Below, in pieces: positions 34,843 through 45,718 of a stretch of 64,000 nucleotides of DNA. The notes beneath the pieces are model-generated. The model was not told where the DNA came from, ran no database searches, and saw only the letters and a list, made by a program, of their open reading frames with translations. The translations under genes and the position numbers were made by a program. This stretch comes from Altererythrobacter sp. H2 (lineage in GTDB: Bacteria > Pseudomonadota > Alphaproteobacteria > Sphingomonadales > Sphingomonadaceae), in NCBI RefSeq assembly GCF_035319885.1, contig NZ_CP141285.1, forward strand, positions 868,001-932,000, given 5' to 3'. Each line of letters starts with the position of its first letter. Positions within the stretch are counted from its first letter, which is position 1.

Positions 34843-36600
34843 TCAGGCCGCTTCGGGCAGCTTGATCGGCTCGATCTCGCCGGCGAGGTAAAGCCGCTTG
34901 GCCTTGGCCCGGCTCAGTTTGCCCGAAGATGTGCGGGGCAGGGTGCGCGGGGGGACCAGTTCCACCACGCAGTTCATCCCTGTGACCGAGCGGACCTTGT
35001 CACGGATCTGCTCGTGCAGCCTGATCCGTTCTTCCGGGTCGGAGACGCGGCAATGCACCAGTACGGCGGGCGATTCCTCGCCATTGTCCATCTCGAACGA
35101 GAACGCCGCCACATCGCCGTGGTTGAAGCCGGGCAGCTGTTCCACCGCCCATTCGATATCCTGCGGCCAGTGGTTCTTGCCGTTGATGATGATCATGTCC
35201 TTGGCCCGGCCGACAATGAACAGATAGCCATTGGCCATATATCCCATGTCGCCGGTGTCGAGCCATGCGCCCTTGCCGTCGTTACCTGGCACCAGGCAAT
35301 CGCGGGTCGCTTCCTCGTTGCGGAAATAGGAATGCATCACGCTCGGGCCGCGGCACCAGACCTTGCCGATCTGCCGTTCGCCCCGCACCGCGTCATTTGC
35401 ATCCCGGATTTCCACCTCCATGTCGGGCAGGGCCTTGCCGCAGTTGACGATGGCCCGGTAGCGCGCTGGCCGGGAAAGGTCGCGCGGGGTGCCCGACAGG
35501 CTTTCCTCCTCGACCAGTTCCACCCGGATGCCTTCGCCCGGGGGCATGACTGTCACCGCCAGCGTCGCTTCGGCCAGGCCATAGCTGGGGGTGAAGGCGC
35601 TGGCGCGGAAACCCGCCGGGGCAAAGGCATTGACGAAATTCTGCATCACGTCGGGCCGGATCATGTCCGCCCCGTTGCCGGCCGTGCGCCAGCGGGAGAG
35701 GTCGAACCGCTCGGTCACGCTGCTCTGGCTGGAAATGCGGCGGGCGCAGATGTCGTAGCCGAAGGTGGGCGAATAACTGAGCGTGTTGCCCTGGTTGCGG
35801 CTGATCACGTCAAGCCATGCGAGCGGACGGCGGGCGAAATGCTCGGTCTTGAGATAGTCGCAACTCACCTGGTTGGCGATCGGCGACAGCAGGCAGCCGA
35901 CCAGCCCCATGTCGTGATACCACGGCAGCCAGCTCACCACCCGGTCGTTGGTGCCCAGGTTCATCGAGGCGGCATGGCCGTAGAGGTTGTGCAGCAGCGC
36001 GCGGTGGGTCACGGCAACACCGGTGGGGAAGCGGGTCGAGCCCGACGAATACTGCAGATAGCAGATATCATTCGGGCTTGCTTCGGGCAGATCGCATTCG
36101 GGCGCTTCGCGGGCGTTGAAGCTGGCCCAGTCAATCCCTTCGCAGCCTTGCCGGTCTGCCGCAGCCTTCGCCATTTCGGCGATTTCGGGGGGATAGATCA
36201 ACATGGCCGGATCGCTGCTGGCGAGCTGCACCGCCAGCTGGTCGATATAGCTTTCCTTGCCGCCGAAGCTGGTCGGCAGCGGCAGCGGCACCGGCCATGC
36301 CCCGGCGTAGCTGCAGGCACTGAACAACGCAGCGAATTCGGGGCCGGTTTCCGCGATCAGGGCAACCCGGTCGCCCTTGCCGATCCCCGCTGCAACAAGC
36401 CGCCGGGCCATCGCCAGCGCGTCTTCGCGCATTTCGCGGAAGGGATAGACCCGCTCCAGCTCGCCCCGCATGTCATGAAAGTTTAGCCCCTTTTCGCTAC
36501 GCGCGGCATAGTCGACCGCATCGTTGAAAGTGGCAAAGTCCGCCCGGATGCGCGGCAGCGCGCAATCGTTCGGCGTGGGAACCGGCATGGTGATGGTCAT
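34843..36600 (-). CDS. Fatty acyl-AMP ligase (FadD32-like)
   Basis: 585 residues, ANL superfamily. YLQYSSGSTRFPTGV is the nucleotide motif, WLPWYHDMGLVG the conserved acyl-AMP ligase motif, then SYGLAEATL and TGDMGYMANG. The insertion around SPTFGYDICARRI and overall length fit the FAAL subgroup, which loads acyl-adenylates onto carrier proteins rather than CoA. No acyl carrier or polyketide gene is adjacent. It converges on the DUF389 gene, stops 3 bp apart. Confidence 0.87.
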   Translation of the reverse strand: MTITMPVPTPNDCALPRIRADFATFNDAVDYAARSEKGLNFHDMRGELERVYPFREMREDALAMARRLVAAGIGKGDRVALIAETGPEFAALFSACSYAGAWPVPLPLPTSFGGKESYIDQLAVQLASSDPAMLIYPPEIAEMAKAAADRQGCEGIDWASFNAREAPECDLPEASPNDICYLQYSSGSTRFPTGVAVTHRALLHNLYGHAASMNLGTNDRVVSWLPWYHDMGLVGCLLSPIANQVSCDYLKTEHFARRPLAWLDVISRNQGNTLSYSPTFGYDICARRISSQSSVTERFDLSRWRTAGNGADMIRPDVMQNFVNAFAPAGFRASAFTPSYGLAEATLAVTVMPPGEGIRVELVEEESLSGTPRDLSRPARYRAIVNCGKALPDMEVEIRDANDAVRGERQIGKVWCRGPSVMHSYFRNEEATRDCLVPGNDGKGAWLDTGDMGYMANGYLFIVGRAKDMIIINGKNHWPQDIEWAVEQLPGFNHGDVAAFSFEMDNGEESPAVLVHCRVSDPEERIRLHEQIRDKVRSVTGMNCVVELVPPRTLPRTSSGKLSRAKAKRLYLAGEIEPIKLPEAA

Positions 36601-36739
36601 GAGTGAAGGCGAAACCCGTTGTTGGTGCGCACAGGCATGGGCGTTCTCCCCGCGCTCTAGTTAAGTCCCCTCCTGACGCGCCCGTTCTCGCCGCGTCATG
36701 CGTAAGCGTTGCCCAATTCGCAAAGACTGTGGCACCATT

Positions 36740-37345
36740 ATGACGATGACGCGCAAGGAGCAAGCAGGACAGCACTCAGCACGGGGCGGGCCGAAGGCCA
36801 AACCGCCGCTGGATGAGGCACGCCTGCGGGACCTGGCGTTGGCCTATGTTGCCCGATTCGCCACCACCGGCAAACGGGTGGAACGCTATCTGGTGCGCAA
36901 GCTGCGCGAGCGCGGCTGGGCTGGGGAGGGGGAACCTGACGTCGACGGGCTGATCGCGCGGATGGGCGAGCTGGGCTATATCGACGATGCCGCGTTTGCC
37001 CGTGCGCGCGGCGGCGACCTGCTGCGACGTGGCTATGGCGCGCGGCGGGTGGGGCAGGTCCTGGCGGAGGCCGGGGTGGACGAGCCCGTCCGCCGCGCGG
37101 CGGCGCCGGACGAGGCGGCCGCCCGGCGCGCGGCCTTCGCCCTGGCGCGGCGCAAACGGCTGGGGCCATTCGATTCGCATCCGCCGGATCCTGCCCGCCG
37201 TGCGAAGCAGCTTGCCGCAATCGTGCGCGCGGGCCATGGATTCGACGCGGCGCGGGCGATAATGGATGCAAGCGACGAATCCGCGCTGGCCGAATGGGTG
37301 GCTGAAGCCGGCGATGATGCGGGAAACCTGGAAGGAATGGATTGA
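36740..37345 (+). CDS. recX: Regulatory protein RecX
   Basis: 201 residues. RYLVRKLRERGW, MGELGYIDDAAFARA and the helical tandem repeats fit RecX, which modulates RecA filaments. recA is not in the window. ATG 36740 is preferred, with an ATG six bases later as alternative. Its TGA overlaps the next ATG (TGATG). Confidence 0.85.
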   Translation: MTMTRKEQAGQHSARGGPKAKPPLDEARLRDLALAYVARFATTGKRVERYLVRKLRERGWAGEGEPDVDGLIARMGELGYIDDAAFARARGGDLLRRGYGARRVGQVLAEAGVDEPVRRAAAPDEAAARRAAFALARRKRLGPFDSHPPDPARRAKQLAAIVRAGHGFDAARAIMDASDESALAEWVAEAGDDAGNLEGMD

Positions 37346-37827
37346 TGCGCGCAATGGCACTCCTGCTGGCGGGCCTGTGCCTCGCCTGCTCGCCGCAAGG
37401 CCAGGCGGAAACTGCCGCCGCTCCCACTGCAACGGCACAAGCGACGCATCCCGTTTCCGGCCTGCGGGTCGTGCCGTTGACGGTCACCAGCGGCAGCAAG
37501 CGGCACGTGTTCCGGGTCGAAGTCGCCGAGACCGTGCCGCAGCAGCAGCGCGGGCTGATGTTCCGCACCGAACTGGGCCCGGACGAGGGGATGATCTTCC
37601 CCTATCGGGCTCCCCAGCTGCTCGGCTTCTGGATGAAGAACACGCCGCTGCCGCTCGACATCATCTTCCTCGACGAGGACCGGCGGATCATCAACATCGC
37701 CGCGCGGACCACGCCCTATTCGCTCGATTCGGTCTATTCCGAACGGCCGGCCATTGCCGTGCTGGAACTGATCGGTGGCCGCGCGGAGGAGCTGGGCATC
37801 CGCGCCGGGGACAAGGTCGAATGGTAG
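37345..37827 (+). CDS. DUF192 lipoprotein
   Basis: 160 residues. A lipoprotein signal (MALLLAGLCLACS) precedes a DUF192 domain: EVAETVPQQQRGLMFRTEL, GFWMKNTPLPLDIIFLD and AVLELIGGRAEELGIRAGD are the conserved blocks. Function unknown. Translationally coupled to recX. Confidence 0.87.
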   Translation: MRAMALLLAGLCLACSPQGQAETAAAPTATAQATHPVSGLRVVPLTVTSGSKRHVFRVEVAETVPQQQRGLMFRTELGPDEGMIFPYRAPQLLGFWMKNTPLPLDIIFLDEDRRIINIAARTTPYSLDSVYSERPAIAVLELIGGRAEELGIRAGDKVEW

Positions 37828-37887
37828 GCCCGCGGCAGGCCGGTTTCCCGCTTGGCCGCAAGGCTGCAATCCGCTAGGCGCACGGCC

Positions 37888-38286
37888 ATGTCTATCCTCG
37901 GCAAGATCTTCACCTGGTGGGACGGCGCCACCATCGGAACGCACCTGTGGAGCTGGCGCAAGGGCCAGCAGGTCGGCACCGATGTGCAGGGCAACCGCTA
38001 TTTCCGCACCCGCAAGCCGGATGCGCAGGGGCGGGAGCGGCGCTGGGTAATCTACAATGGCCCCAACGATGCCAGCCGCGTGCCGGCCGAATGGCATGGC
38101 TGGCTGCACGGCTCGTTTGACGATGTGCCGGAAAGCAACTTGCCGCCGCCGCACATCTGGGAAGTGGACTACACCCCCAATGCGACCGGAACCCCGCTGG
38201 CCTATCGCCCGGCGGGTGCGCTGGAGCGTGGCGGCAAGCGGGCCGCGGCGACGGGGGATTACGAAGCGTGGTCACCGGACGCCTGA
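37888..38286 (+). CDS. NADH:ubiquinone oxidoreductase NDUFA12-type subunit
   Basis: 132 residues. FTWWDGATIGTHLWS, GTDVQGNRYF and RRWVIYNG are conserved in NDUFA12 (B17.2), a supernumerary complex I subunit shared by alphaproteobacteria and mitochondria. The core nuo genes are elsewhere. Start ATG 37888 gives MSILGKIFTWW. Confidence 0.92.
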   Translation: MSILGKIFTWWDGATIGTHLWSWRKGQQVGTDVQGNRYFRTRKPDAQGRERRWVIYNGPNDASRVPAEWHGWLHGSFDDVPESNLPPPHIWEVDYTPNATGTPLAYRPAGALERGGKRAAATGDYEAWSPDA

Positions 38287-38900
38287 GGGTGCGCGCGCTC
38301 GCCCCTCTGGTCGCGCTCGTGCTGCTGGCCGCCTGCGATGACAAGCCCCCTGCACCGCGCCCGGTCGAGACCGAGGTGCCCGAGGAACTGGCCCGGGCGG
38401 CGCCGCCACCCGCGCAGCCTGCGGGGGAAGCGGGGCTGGGCACGCCGATGGCTGACCGCGTTGCCACGCTCGGCCTGCTCAACAAGCGCAACAACCTCTC
38501 GCAGGACATTACCCTCAAGCCAGGCGAGACGCGCCGGATCGGCGATGTCATCGTGCGCCTGTCCGCCTGCGAGCGGACCGCGCCATGGGAAATGCCGAGC
38601 GAGACCGGCGCTTTTGTCCAGGTGCTGGTGCGCGACAACCGGAACCAGGACAGTTGGGACCGGGTCTTTTCCGGTTGGCTGTTCAAGCGATCACCCTCGC
38701 TCAACGTGGTCGAGCACCCGGTTTACGATGTCTGGGTGAAGAACTGCGCGATGAGTTTCCCGGGCGAGGAAGGCTCCGTGGCATCCCCCTCGCCCCGCGC
38801 AACCGGGGCCCCTGCTGCGGCACCGGCGCCGGCTCCGTCCCCCACTGCCGCGCCACCTTCCGCGCCTGCGCCTGCTGCGGCCGACGACACCGAGGCATAG
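38268..38900 (+). CDS. DUF2155 lipoprotein
   Basis: 210 residues. Lipoprotein signal (LAPLVALVLLAACDD), then the DUF2155 core: LNKRNNLSQDITLKPGE, VIVRLSACERTAPWE, VFSGWLFKRSPSLNVVEHPVYDVWVKNC. A 45-residue Ala/Pro tail follows. The GTG at 38268 overlaps the NDUFA12 gene; GTG 38289 is an alternative. The Ala/Pro tail is encoded opposite to the C-terminal tail of aat. Confidence 0.82.
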   Translation: MVTGRLRVRALAPLVALVLLAACDDKPPAPRPVETEVPEELARAAPPPAQPAGEAGLGTPMADRVATLGLLNKRNNLSQDITLKPGETRRIGDVIVRLSACERTAPWEMPSETGAFVQVLVRDNRNQDSWDRVFSGWLFKRSPSLNVVEHPVYDVWVKNCAMSFPGEEGSVASPSPRATGAPAAAPAPAPSPTAAPPSAPAPAAADDTEA

Positions 38901-39514
38901 GCCTGCGGCAGGCTGGCGTCGGGCGGACCCGATGCCTGGGCCAGCATCTCCAGATAGCGCGCCTGCGGGATTTCCACCGCGCCGAGCGAGGCAAGGTGCC
39001 CGGTCATGAACTGGCAATCGAGCAGCCGGTACCCGGCCCGGCGCATCAGCGCGACCAGCCACGCCAGCGCCACCTTGGAGGCGTTGTCAGCCCGGCTGAA
39101 CATGCTTTCGCCGCAGAACACCCGGTCGAACGCCACGCCATAGAGCCCGCCGACCAGTTCGCTGCCGTGCCAGCATTCGACCGAATGGGCGTGCCCGGCC
39201 CGGTGCAGCGCCAGATAGCTGGCCTCGATCCGGTCGCTGATCCAGCTTCCGCCATCTTCGTCGCGCGGCTCGGCGCAGGCAGCGATCACCCGGCCGAACG
39301 CCGCATCGACAGTGACCCGGAACCGGTCTTGCCGGATCACCTTCCGCAGCGAGGCCGAACAGCGGAAGCCATCCAGCGGCAGGATGGCCCGCTCGCGCGG
39401 CTCGACCCAGAACAGCTCCGGATCATCGCGCGCGTCGGCCATCGGGAAAATGCCGCTGCGATAGGCCAGCAGCAGCATTTCGACCGGGATTGGCGGGGCT
39501 GGGAACTGGTGCAT
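38723..39514 (-). CDS. aat: Leucyl/phenylalanyl-tRNA-protein transferase with extended tail
   Basis: 263 residues from ATG 39514 (ATG 39532 also possible). The family core runs LLLAYRSGIFPMAD, FWVEPRERAILPLDGF, WHGSELVGGLYGVAFDRVFCGESMFS, and LLDCQFMTGHLASLGAVEIPQARYL. It attaches Leu or Phe to N-terminal Lys or Arg for ClpAP degradation. The usual protein ends soon after this block; here about 60 residues of Ala/Gly-rich sequence follow, encoded antisense to the DUF2155 tail (178-bp overlap). Confidence 0.88.
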   Translation of the reverse strand: MHQFPAPPIPVEMLLLAYRSGIFPMADARDDPELFWVEPRERAILPLDGFRCSASLRKVIRQDRFRVTVDAAFGRVIAACAEPRDEDGGSWISDRIEASYLALHRAGHAHSVECWHGSELVGGLYGVAFDRVFCGESMFSRADNASKVALAWLVALMRRAGYRLLDCQFMTGHLASLGAVEIPQARYLEMLAQASGPPDASLPQAYASVSSAAAGAGAEGGAAVGDGAGAGAAAGAPVARGEGDATEPSSPGKLIAQFFTQTS

Positions 39515-39626
39515 CGCCCCTTTGCCTAGCATCCCCGCGCCGCCCGGTCAGCGCCAAACCCGGCCCGCCGCTGCATTTCGCCTTGCGCGGGCGCCACGCT
39601 TTGGCTTAAGGGCCGCATCCGCCTGC

Positions 39627-39702
39627 AGGGGTGTAGCTCAGTTGGTAGAGCATCGGTCTCCAAAACCGAGGGCCTGCGGTTCGAGTCCGCACACCCCTGC
39701 CA
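39627..39702 (+). tRNA. tRNA-Trp(CCA)
   Basis: A 76-nt cloverleaf with encoded CCA. The acceptor AGGGGTG pairs with CACCCCT, discriminator G. The anticodon stem TCGGT/ACCGA encloses CTCCAAA with anticodon CCA. The D-arm TAGCTCAGTTGGTAGAGCA and T-arm GGTTCGAGTCC are standard. secE and nusG, which often follow, are absent here. Confidence 0.97.
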
Positions 39703-39737
39703 TTACCCTTGGCATCCTGCAGGCGGTCCTTTCCCGA

Positions 39738-41255
39738 TTAGTACTCGTTCGGCTCTTCCGGGGTTTTCGCCATATGGGTCGGGCCGGCGGTGCGGTCCCC
39801 CCGCGCCAGCGCGAACACCACGCCTGACAGCAGCAGCAGGGCGATCAGGTTAGGCAGAGCCATGGCAGCGTTGGAAATGTCGCCCAGACGCCAGATCAGG
39901 GTCAGGTCCTGGAAGCTGCCGATGAAGATCACCACGCACCACAGCACTCGCCATGCCATGTGCAGTATCTTCTCGCCGCGCAGGGTCGATCCGGGAACAC
40001 GGTCGTAGAGGAAGGTGATCGCTCGCTCCCCGTAATAGCTCCAGGTGACGAGGGTGGTGAAAACGAACAGGATCAGCGCGACGCTGGCAATCAGGGTGCC
40101 GATCGGGATGCCCGCCAGCAGCGCCGGGAAGGCTGCGGCAAAGGCGCCTGAGGTCATCGCAAAGCCCTGCAGGTCGGATTGCCAGGCGTGTTCGACCGCC
40201 TGCCCGGCGTGGGTGAAGTTGCCTTCCACCGTCAGGATCACCAGCGCGGTGATGGTGCAGATCACCACCGTATCGATGAACGTGCCGAGCATGGCCATGC
40301 GGCCCTGCTGTTCCGGATCGTCGGTCTGCGCCACGGCATGGGCGATCGGGGTCGAGCCTTGCCCGGCCTCGTTCGAGAACAGGCCGCGCGCCACACCGGC
40401 GCGGATGGCAATGATGATTGCCGCGCCCAGAAACCCGCCGCTGGCCGCCTGCGGGTTGAACGCGCCGTGGAAGATGCGGCCGAAGGTTTCGGGAATGTCC
40501 TGATAGTCGAGCACGATCGCGATGATCGCCATGATCAGGTATCCGGCCGCCATGAACGGCACGATCTTTTCCGCCACGCTGCCGATCGACTTGATCCCGC
40601 CGATGATGACCAGGAACACGGCAATCGCCACGATCACCCCCGCGACCCATTCCTGCATTCCGAACAGTTCGCCGAAGCTGTCTGCCACGGCATTGGCCTG
40701 GATCGAGTTGCCGGTGACCAGTGCGGAGAACAGCGTGCCGAGGCAGAACAGCACGGCCAGCCAAGTGTATTTGGGGCCAAGGCCCATCATGATGTAGGTC
40801 ATCGGCCCGCCGCGATAGGCACCCTCGCTGGTGCGCTCACGATAGCGGATGGCGAGCGCGCCTTCGGCAAAGGCCAGCGCCATGCCGATCAGCGCCGTGA
40901 CCCACATCCAGAAAATCGCCCCGGGACCGCCCAGTGCGATCGCCGTCGCCACCCCGGCGAGGTTGCCTGTGCCGACCTGGCCCGACAGTGCCGTGGACAG
41001 CGCCGCGAACGGGCTGATCTCACCCGCGCCCGCACTCTTGCGGCCCTTGAACAGGCCGGTAAAGGCGCTCCCCAGATTGCGGATCGGGTAGAACCGCAGC
41101 CCGAACATCATCCACAGGCCGATGCCCAACAGCACGATCACCATCGGCGGGAAGGGGATCACGGTCTCGCCGTTCCAGCTGCCCCCCCAGATGAAGTCGG
41201 ATACATTGACGACGTGATCGACGAGGCCGGGCGATCCGGCAGTGCTGGCAGCCAT
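39738..41255 (-). CDS. AGCS-family alanine/glycine:cation symporter
   Basis: 505 residues, about ten or more membrane segments. LSTALSGQVGTGNLAGVATAIALGGPGAIFWMW is the family's N-terminal signature region; YRGGPMTYI and RGLFSNEAGQGSTPIAH follow. It imports small neutral amino acids with Na+ or H+. It is divergent from thiC. Confidence 0.92.
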   Translation of the reverse strand: MAASTAGSPGLVDHVVNVSDFIWGGSWNGETVIPFPPMVIVLLGIGLWMMFGLRFYPIRNLGSAFTGLFKGRKSAGAGEISPFAALSTALSGQVGTGNLAGVATAIALGGPGAIFWMWVTALIGMALAFAEGALAIRYRERTSEGAYRGGPMTYIMMGLGPKYTWLAVLFCLGTLFSALVTGNSIQANAVADSFGELFGMQEWVAGVIVAIAVFLVIIGGIKSIGSVAEKIVPFMAAGYLIMAIIAIVLDYQDIPETFGRIFHGAFNPQAASGGFLGAAIIIAIRAGVARGLFSNEAGQGSTPIAHAVAQTDDPEQQGRMAMLGTFIDTVVICTITALVILTVEGNFTHAGQAVEHAWQSDLQGFAMTSGAFAAAFPALLAGIPIGTLIASVALILFVFTTLVTWSYYGERAITFLYDRVPGSTLRGEKILHMAWRVLWCVVIFIGSFQDLTLIWRLGDISNAAMALPNLIALLLLSGVVFALARGDRTAGPTHMAKTPEEPNEY

Positions 41256-41463
41256 GTGGCGTTATTCCCCCTTGCGCGGCCACCTTAAATCGGGGCCGGA
41301 CGGATAAAGCGCGCACGCTAACCGCGCCCCGCCGGGTTTGCCAGAGGGCTTTGCACTTTCCCCCGAGTGTCTGCCATGGCCGGTTCTGCAGCCAGCACCG
41401 CATCCCGCTGCGCCGGGGTTGAGAGCCCCCTTTCCCAACCGCCGTCACCGGTCTATGAAGGGC

Positions 41464-41556
41464 CATCCCCGGGGAGCTCGTGCGAGCTGAGAGGCAGGTG
41501 TCACGCCCTGCGACCCGCTGAACCTGAACCCGTTAGCACGGGCGGAGGGAGTGGAC
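41464..41556 (+). ncRNA. TPP riboswitch (thi box)
   Basis: The element runs from CCCCGGGGAGC through GAGCTGAGAGG, GACCCGCTGAACCTGA, GTTAGCACGGG to CGGAGGGA. The conserved CTGAGAGG, GACCC, TGAACCTGA and GGAGGGA blocks are in order, so the pyrimidine- and pyrophosphate-binding arms are complete. It lies 62 bp before thiC and should lower thiC expression when thiamine pyrophosphate is plentiful. The boundaries are approximate. Confidence 0.94.
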
Positions 41557-41589
41557 TGGCCGCCGCAAGGACTTCAGGCCAGCAAACCG

Positions 41590-43485
<1,896 letters not shown>

Positions 43486-43486
<1 letters not shown>

Positions 43487-43641
43487 TGGCCGACCTTTAC
43501 CTCAAGAACCTCGAATCCGAACGCAAGGCGCTGTGGGCGAGCTGCCGTCTGAAGGGGCTCGCCCGCAACTCCCCCGAACGCCAGCGCATCGCCGCGCTGG
43601 ACGAGGCCATTGCCGCGCACAAGGCGAAGAAGGTGAGCTGA
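43486..43641 (+). CDS. 51-residue protein coupled to thiC
   Basis: ATG at 43486 shares its A with the thiC TGA (TGATG). The 51-residue product begins MADLYLKNLESERKALW and ends AHKAKKVS; it is charged and helical, with KNLESERKALWA and RIAALDEAIAAHKAKK as two amphipathic helices. Coupling, codon use like thiC and a sensible composition support a real gene. Family not recognised. It would be under the same TPP control. Confidence 0.65.
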
Positions 43642-43786
43642 ACTGGCGGGCCCCGGGCGGTATCGCGCGGCGGCGGGAACGTTTGCGGGTCTCGCTCATT
43701 GGGGATGGAGTGCGCCGCACCAGCGTCCGGCAGTCCCGGGCGCGCGCCACTGTCGTTTCCCCCTGCAAGATCCAAAGGACCTGCCC

Positions 43787-44371
43787 ATGACCAAGTTTTC
43801 CCTTGCGCTCGCGTCTGCCGCTTCGCTCGCCCTCGTCGCCTGCGCCGAGCCGGCCGAGGACACCACCACGACCGAAGACACCACGGCGGCTGACAGCATG
43901 ACAAATTCCACCGTTACCGACGGGGGCACGATCGTCGAGGTGGCGCAGGACAATCCCGATTTCTCCACCCTGGTTTCGGCCGTGACTGCGGCTGATCTTG
44001 GCGCAACGCTGTCAGGCACTGGCCCGTTCACCGTGTTCGCGCCCACCAACGCTGCCTTCGAGAAGATCCCGCAGGCCAGCCGTGACGAGCTGATGAGCGA
44101 AGCCGGCAAGGCCGATCTTTCGGGCATCCTGACCTACCACGTGGTCCAGGGTGAAACCGACGCTGCCACCCTAACCCGGGCGATCGAGGCAGCCGGCACC
44201 GAAGGCCATACCCTGACGACCGTCAACGGCGCCACGCTGACGGCAACGCTGGAAGGCGGCAAGGTCATGCTGACCGATGCGGCCGGCAACAGGTCCACCG
44301 TGACCGCCACCGATGTCGACGCATCGAACGGCGTGATCCATGTGATCGACACCGTGCTGATGCCGAGCTGA
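43787..44371 (+). CDS. Fasciclin-domain lipoprotein
   Basis: 194 residues. Lipoprotein signal (SAASLALVACAEPAED), a Thr/Asp-rich linker, then one fasciclin domain: FSTLVSAVTAADLGATLSGTGPFTVFAPTNAAFEKIP (H1) and NGVIHVIDTVLMP (H2) with YHVVQGE between them. Probable cell-surface or periplasmic adhesion protein. Followed by a strong terminator. Confidence 0.92.
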   Translation: MTKFSLALASAASLALVACAEPAEDTTTTEDTTAADSMTNSTVTDGGTIVEVAQDNPDFSTLVSAVTAADLGATLSGTGPFTVFAPTNAAFEKIPQASRDELMSEAGKADLSGILTYHVVQGETDAATLTRAIEAAGTEGHTLTTVNGATLTATLEGGKVMLTDAAGNRSTVTATDVDASNGVIHVIDTVLMPS

Positions 44372-44404
44372 GCCCAGGGCGCAGCGCAGCAATCGAGCCA
44401 ACGA

Positions 44405-44435
44405 GGGGCGGCCCGGCAACGGGTCGCCCCTTTTT
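44405..44435 (+). terminator. Rho-independent terminator after the fasciclin gene
   Basis: GGGGCGGCCCG (44405-44415) pairs with CGGGTCGCCCC (44420-44430) with one G-T wobble and a GCAA tetraloop, then TTTTT. It also lies just before the stop of the convergent DUF892 gene. Confidence 0.9.
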
Positions 44436-44439
44436 GCGG

Positions 44440-44931
44440 TTATCGTTCCACCCCGCCGCTCAGCCGCGTGAGCGCGCGGGCGAGCGCGGTGTCGGTCTCC
44501 TGCGCCGCGTCGATCATCGCGCCCAGCGCCTCCGCCGCCTCGGCCAGGTCGAGCCTGCAGGCAAGGGCGAGCGCGGTCTCATAGCTGACCCGCTGCGATT
44601 GCTTGCCCTTGCGCAGCGCGCCGGCCAGCGCGATGTCGCGCAAGGGGCCCTGCACGATCGAGGTGCAGTCGTTGTCCGCATCATCGAGGATGGCGCGCAG
44701 CCACACGTTCTCCGCCTTGTCGGGCGCGGCATCGAGGGCGCGGGCGATATCCGCCAGGGCCTCTCGCTGCGTGCCGCTGCGGGCGGTATCCTGCTCCACC
44801 AGCTCGCGCATGGCCTCGTCGGCGAGGCAGGAGCGGACGTTGTCCAGCCGCTCCACCATGGCGCATTCACCATCGTAGAGGTCCTGCACTGCCATGACGA
44901 GGAGCGCGCGGGGGGTATCGACATTGGCCAT
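44440..44931 (-). CDS. DUF892-like (YciE/YciF) ferritin-fold protein
   Basis: 163 residues from ATG 44931 (MANVDTPRALLVMAVQDLYDGECAMVERL). Four long helices with acidic residues (DLYDGE, ADEAMRELVEQ, ETALALACRLD) fit the DUF892 ferritin-like bundle. The family is stress-related. Function not established; assignment is moderate because sequence conservation is weak. Confidence 0.6.
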   Translation of the reverse strand: MANVDTPRALLVMAVQDLYDGECAMVERLDNVRSCLADEAMRELVEQDTARSGTQREALADIARALDAAPDKAENVWLRAILDDADNDCTSIVQGPLRDIALAGALRKGKQSQRVSYETALALACRLDLAEAAEALGAMIDAAQETDTALARALTRLSGGVER

Positions 44932-45016
44932 GAGGCTGGTTCCTTTCACGCCACCCAACGAACGCGCAAGCCGCCGGTTTCATCCACCCCGCGCGCCTGC
45001 CCCGTATCCGGAGCGG

Positions 45017-45718
45017 ATGACCGCAGTGCCCCAGCCAGAACCGCAGGTCACGGCATCCAACGCGCGGCTGATCATGCCCGCCACCGGCACCGAGGCGGCG
45101 CCCTTCCTCGAACTGACCAACCGGGCCGATGCGGCGCTGTTCCTGGCCGAGGCCTCGCTCGATAACAGCGGCAAGGCCACGATCGCCTACCGGCGCACGC
45201 CCGCCGCCAACCGGGTCAGCTCGATCACCATTCCCGAAGGCGAGACGCTGCGGCTGACCCCGGAGACCGGCTATGCCATCGAGGCGCAGATGGCCGCAGC
45301 GCGAGAGGTCATGGCGCGGCGCAAGCGCGCGCTTAGCGAACTCGCCAGGTACGGCCGGGGGCCCTTATGTCCGGCTCCATGTCTGGCCGTTATGTGTGGA
45401 TTGCCACCGAAGTGGCGCTGGCGGCCCATGCCGAGCAGCTTGCCGAGCACGGCGGCGCAGAAGGCGTGCGGGATGAGGGTATGCTGCACAGCGCGATGGC
45501 GCGCCCCCGCAATCCGGCTGACTGTGGCGAACCCGACATGGCCTCGCTGGCGGCGGCCTATGCCTACGGCATCGCGCGCAACCATCCCTTCGTCGATGGC
45601 AACAAGCGCACAGCGGCGGTGGTCAGCGAAACCTTCCTCATGCTCAACGGCCATGTGCTGGAGGCAAGCGATGCCGAACTGGTGGTGGCCGTGGTCGCGC
45701 TCGCAGCGGGCGAGCTGA
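45017..45718 (+). CDS. Putative antitoxin-like frame running into the doc toxin
   Basis: ATG 45017 has GGAG five bases upstream. The first 112 residues look like a real protein: a beta-rich N-terminus (ARLIMPATGTEAAPFLELTNRADAALF, SITIPEGETLRLTP), then a basic helix EAQMAAAREVMARRKRALSELAR. That helix has the form of the C-terminal neutralising helix of antitoxins paired with Doc. An antitoxin should stop near 45350, but this frame stays open for another 367 bp inside the toxin gene in a different frame, up to 45718. A lost stop or a frameshift is likely. The N-terminus also faintly recalls PCu(A)C copper chaperones. Confidence 0.5.
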   Translation: MTAVPQPEPQVTASNARLIMPATGTEAAPFLELTNRADAALFLAEASLDNSGKATIAYRRTPAANRVSSITIPEGETLRLTPETGYAIEAQMAAAREVMARRKRALSELARYGRGPLCPAPCLAVMCGLPPKWRWRPMPSSLPSTAAQKACGMRVCCTARWRAPAIRLTVANPTWPRWRRPMPTASRATIPSSMATSAQRRWSAKPSSCSTAMCWRQAMPNWWWPWSRSQRAS

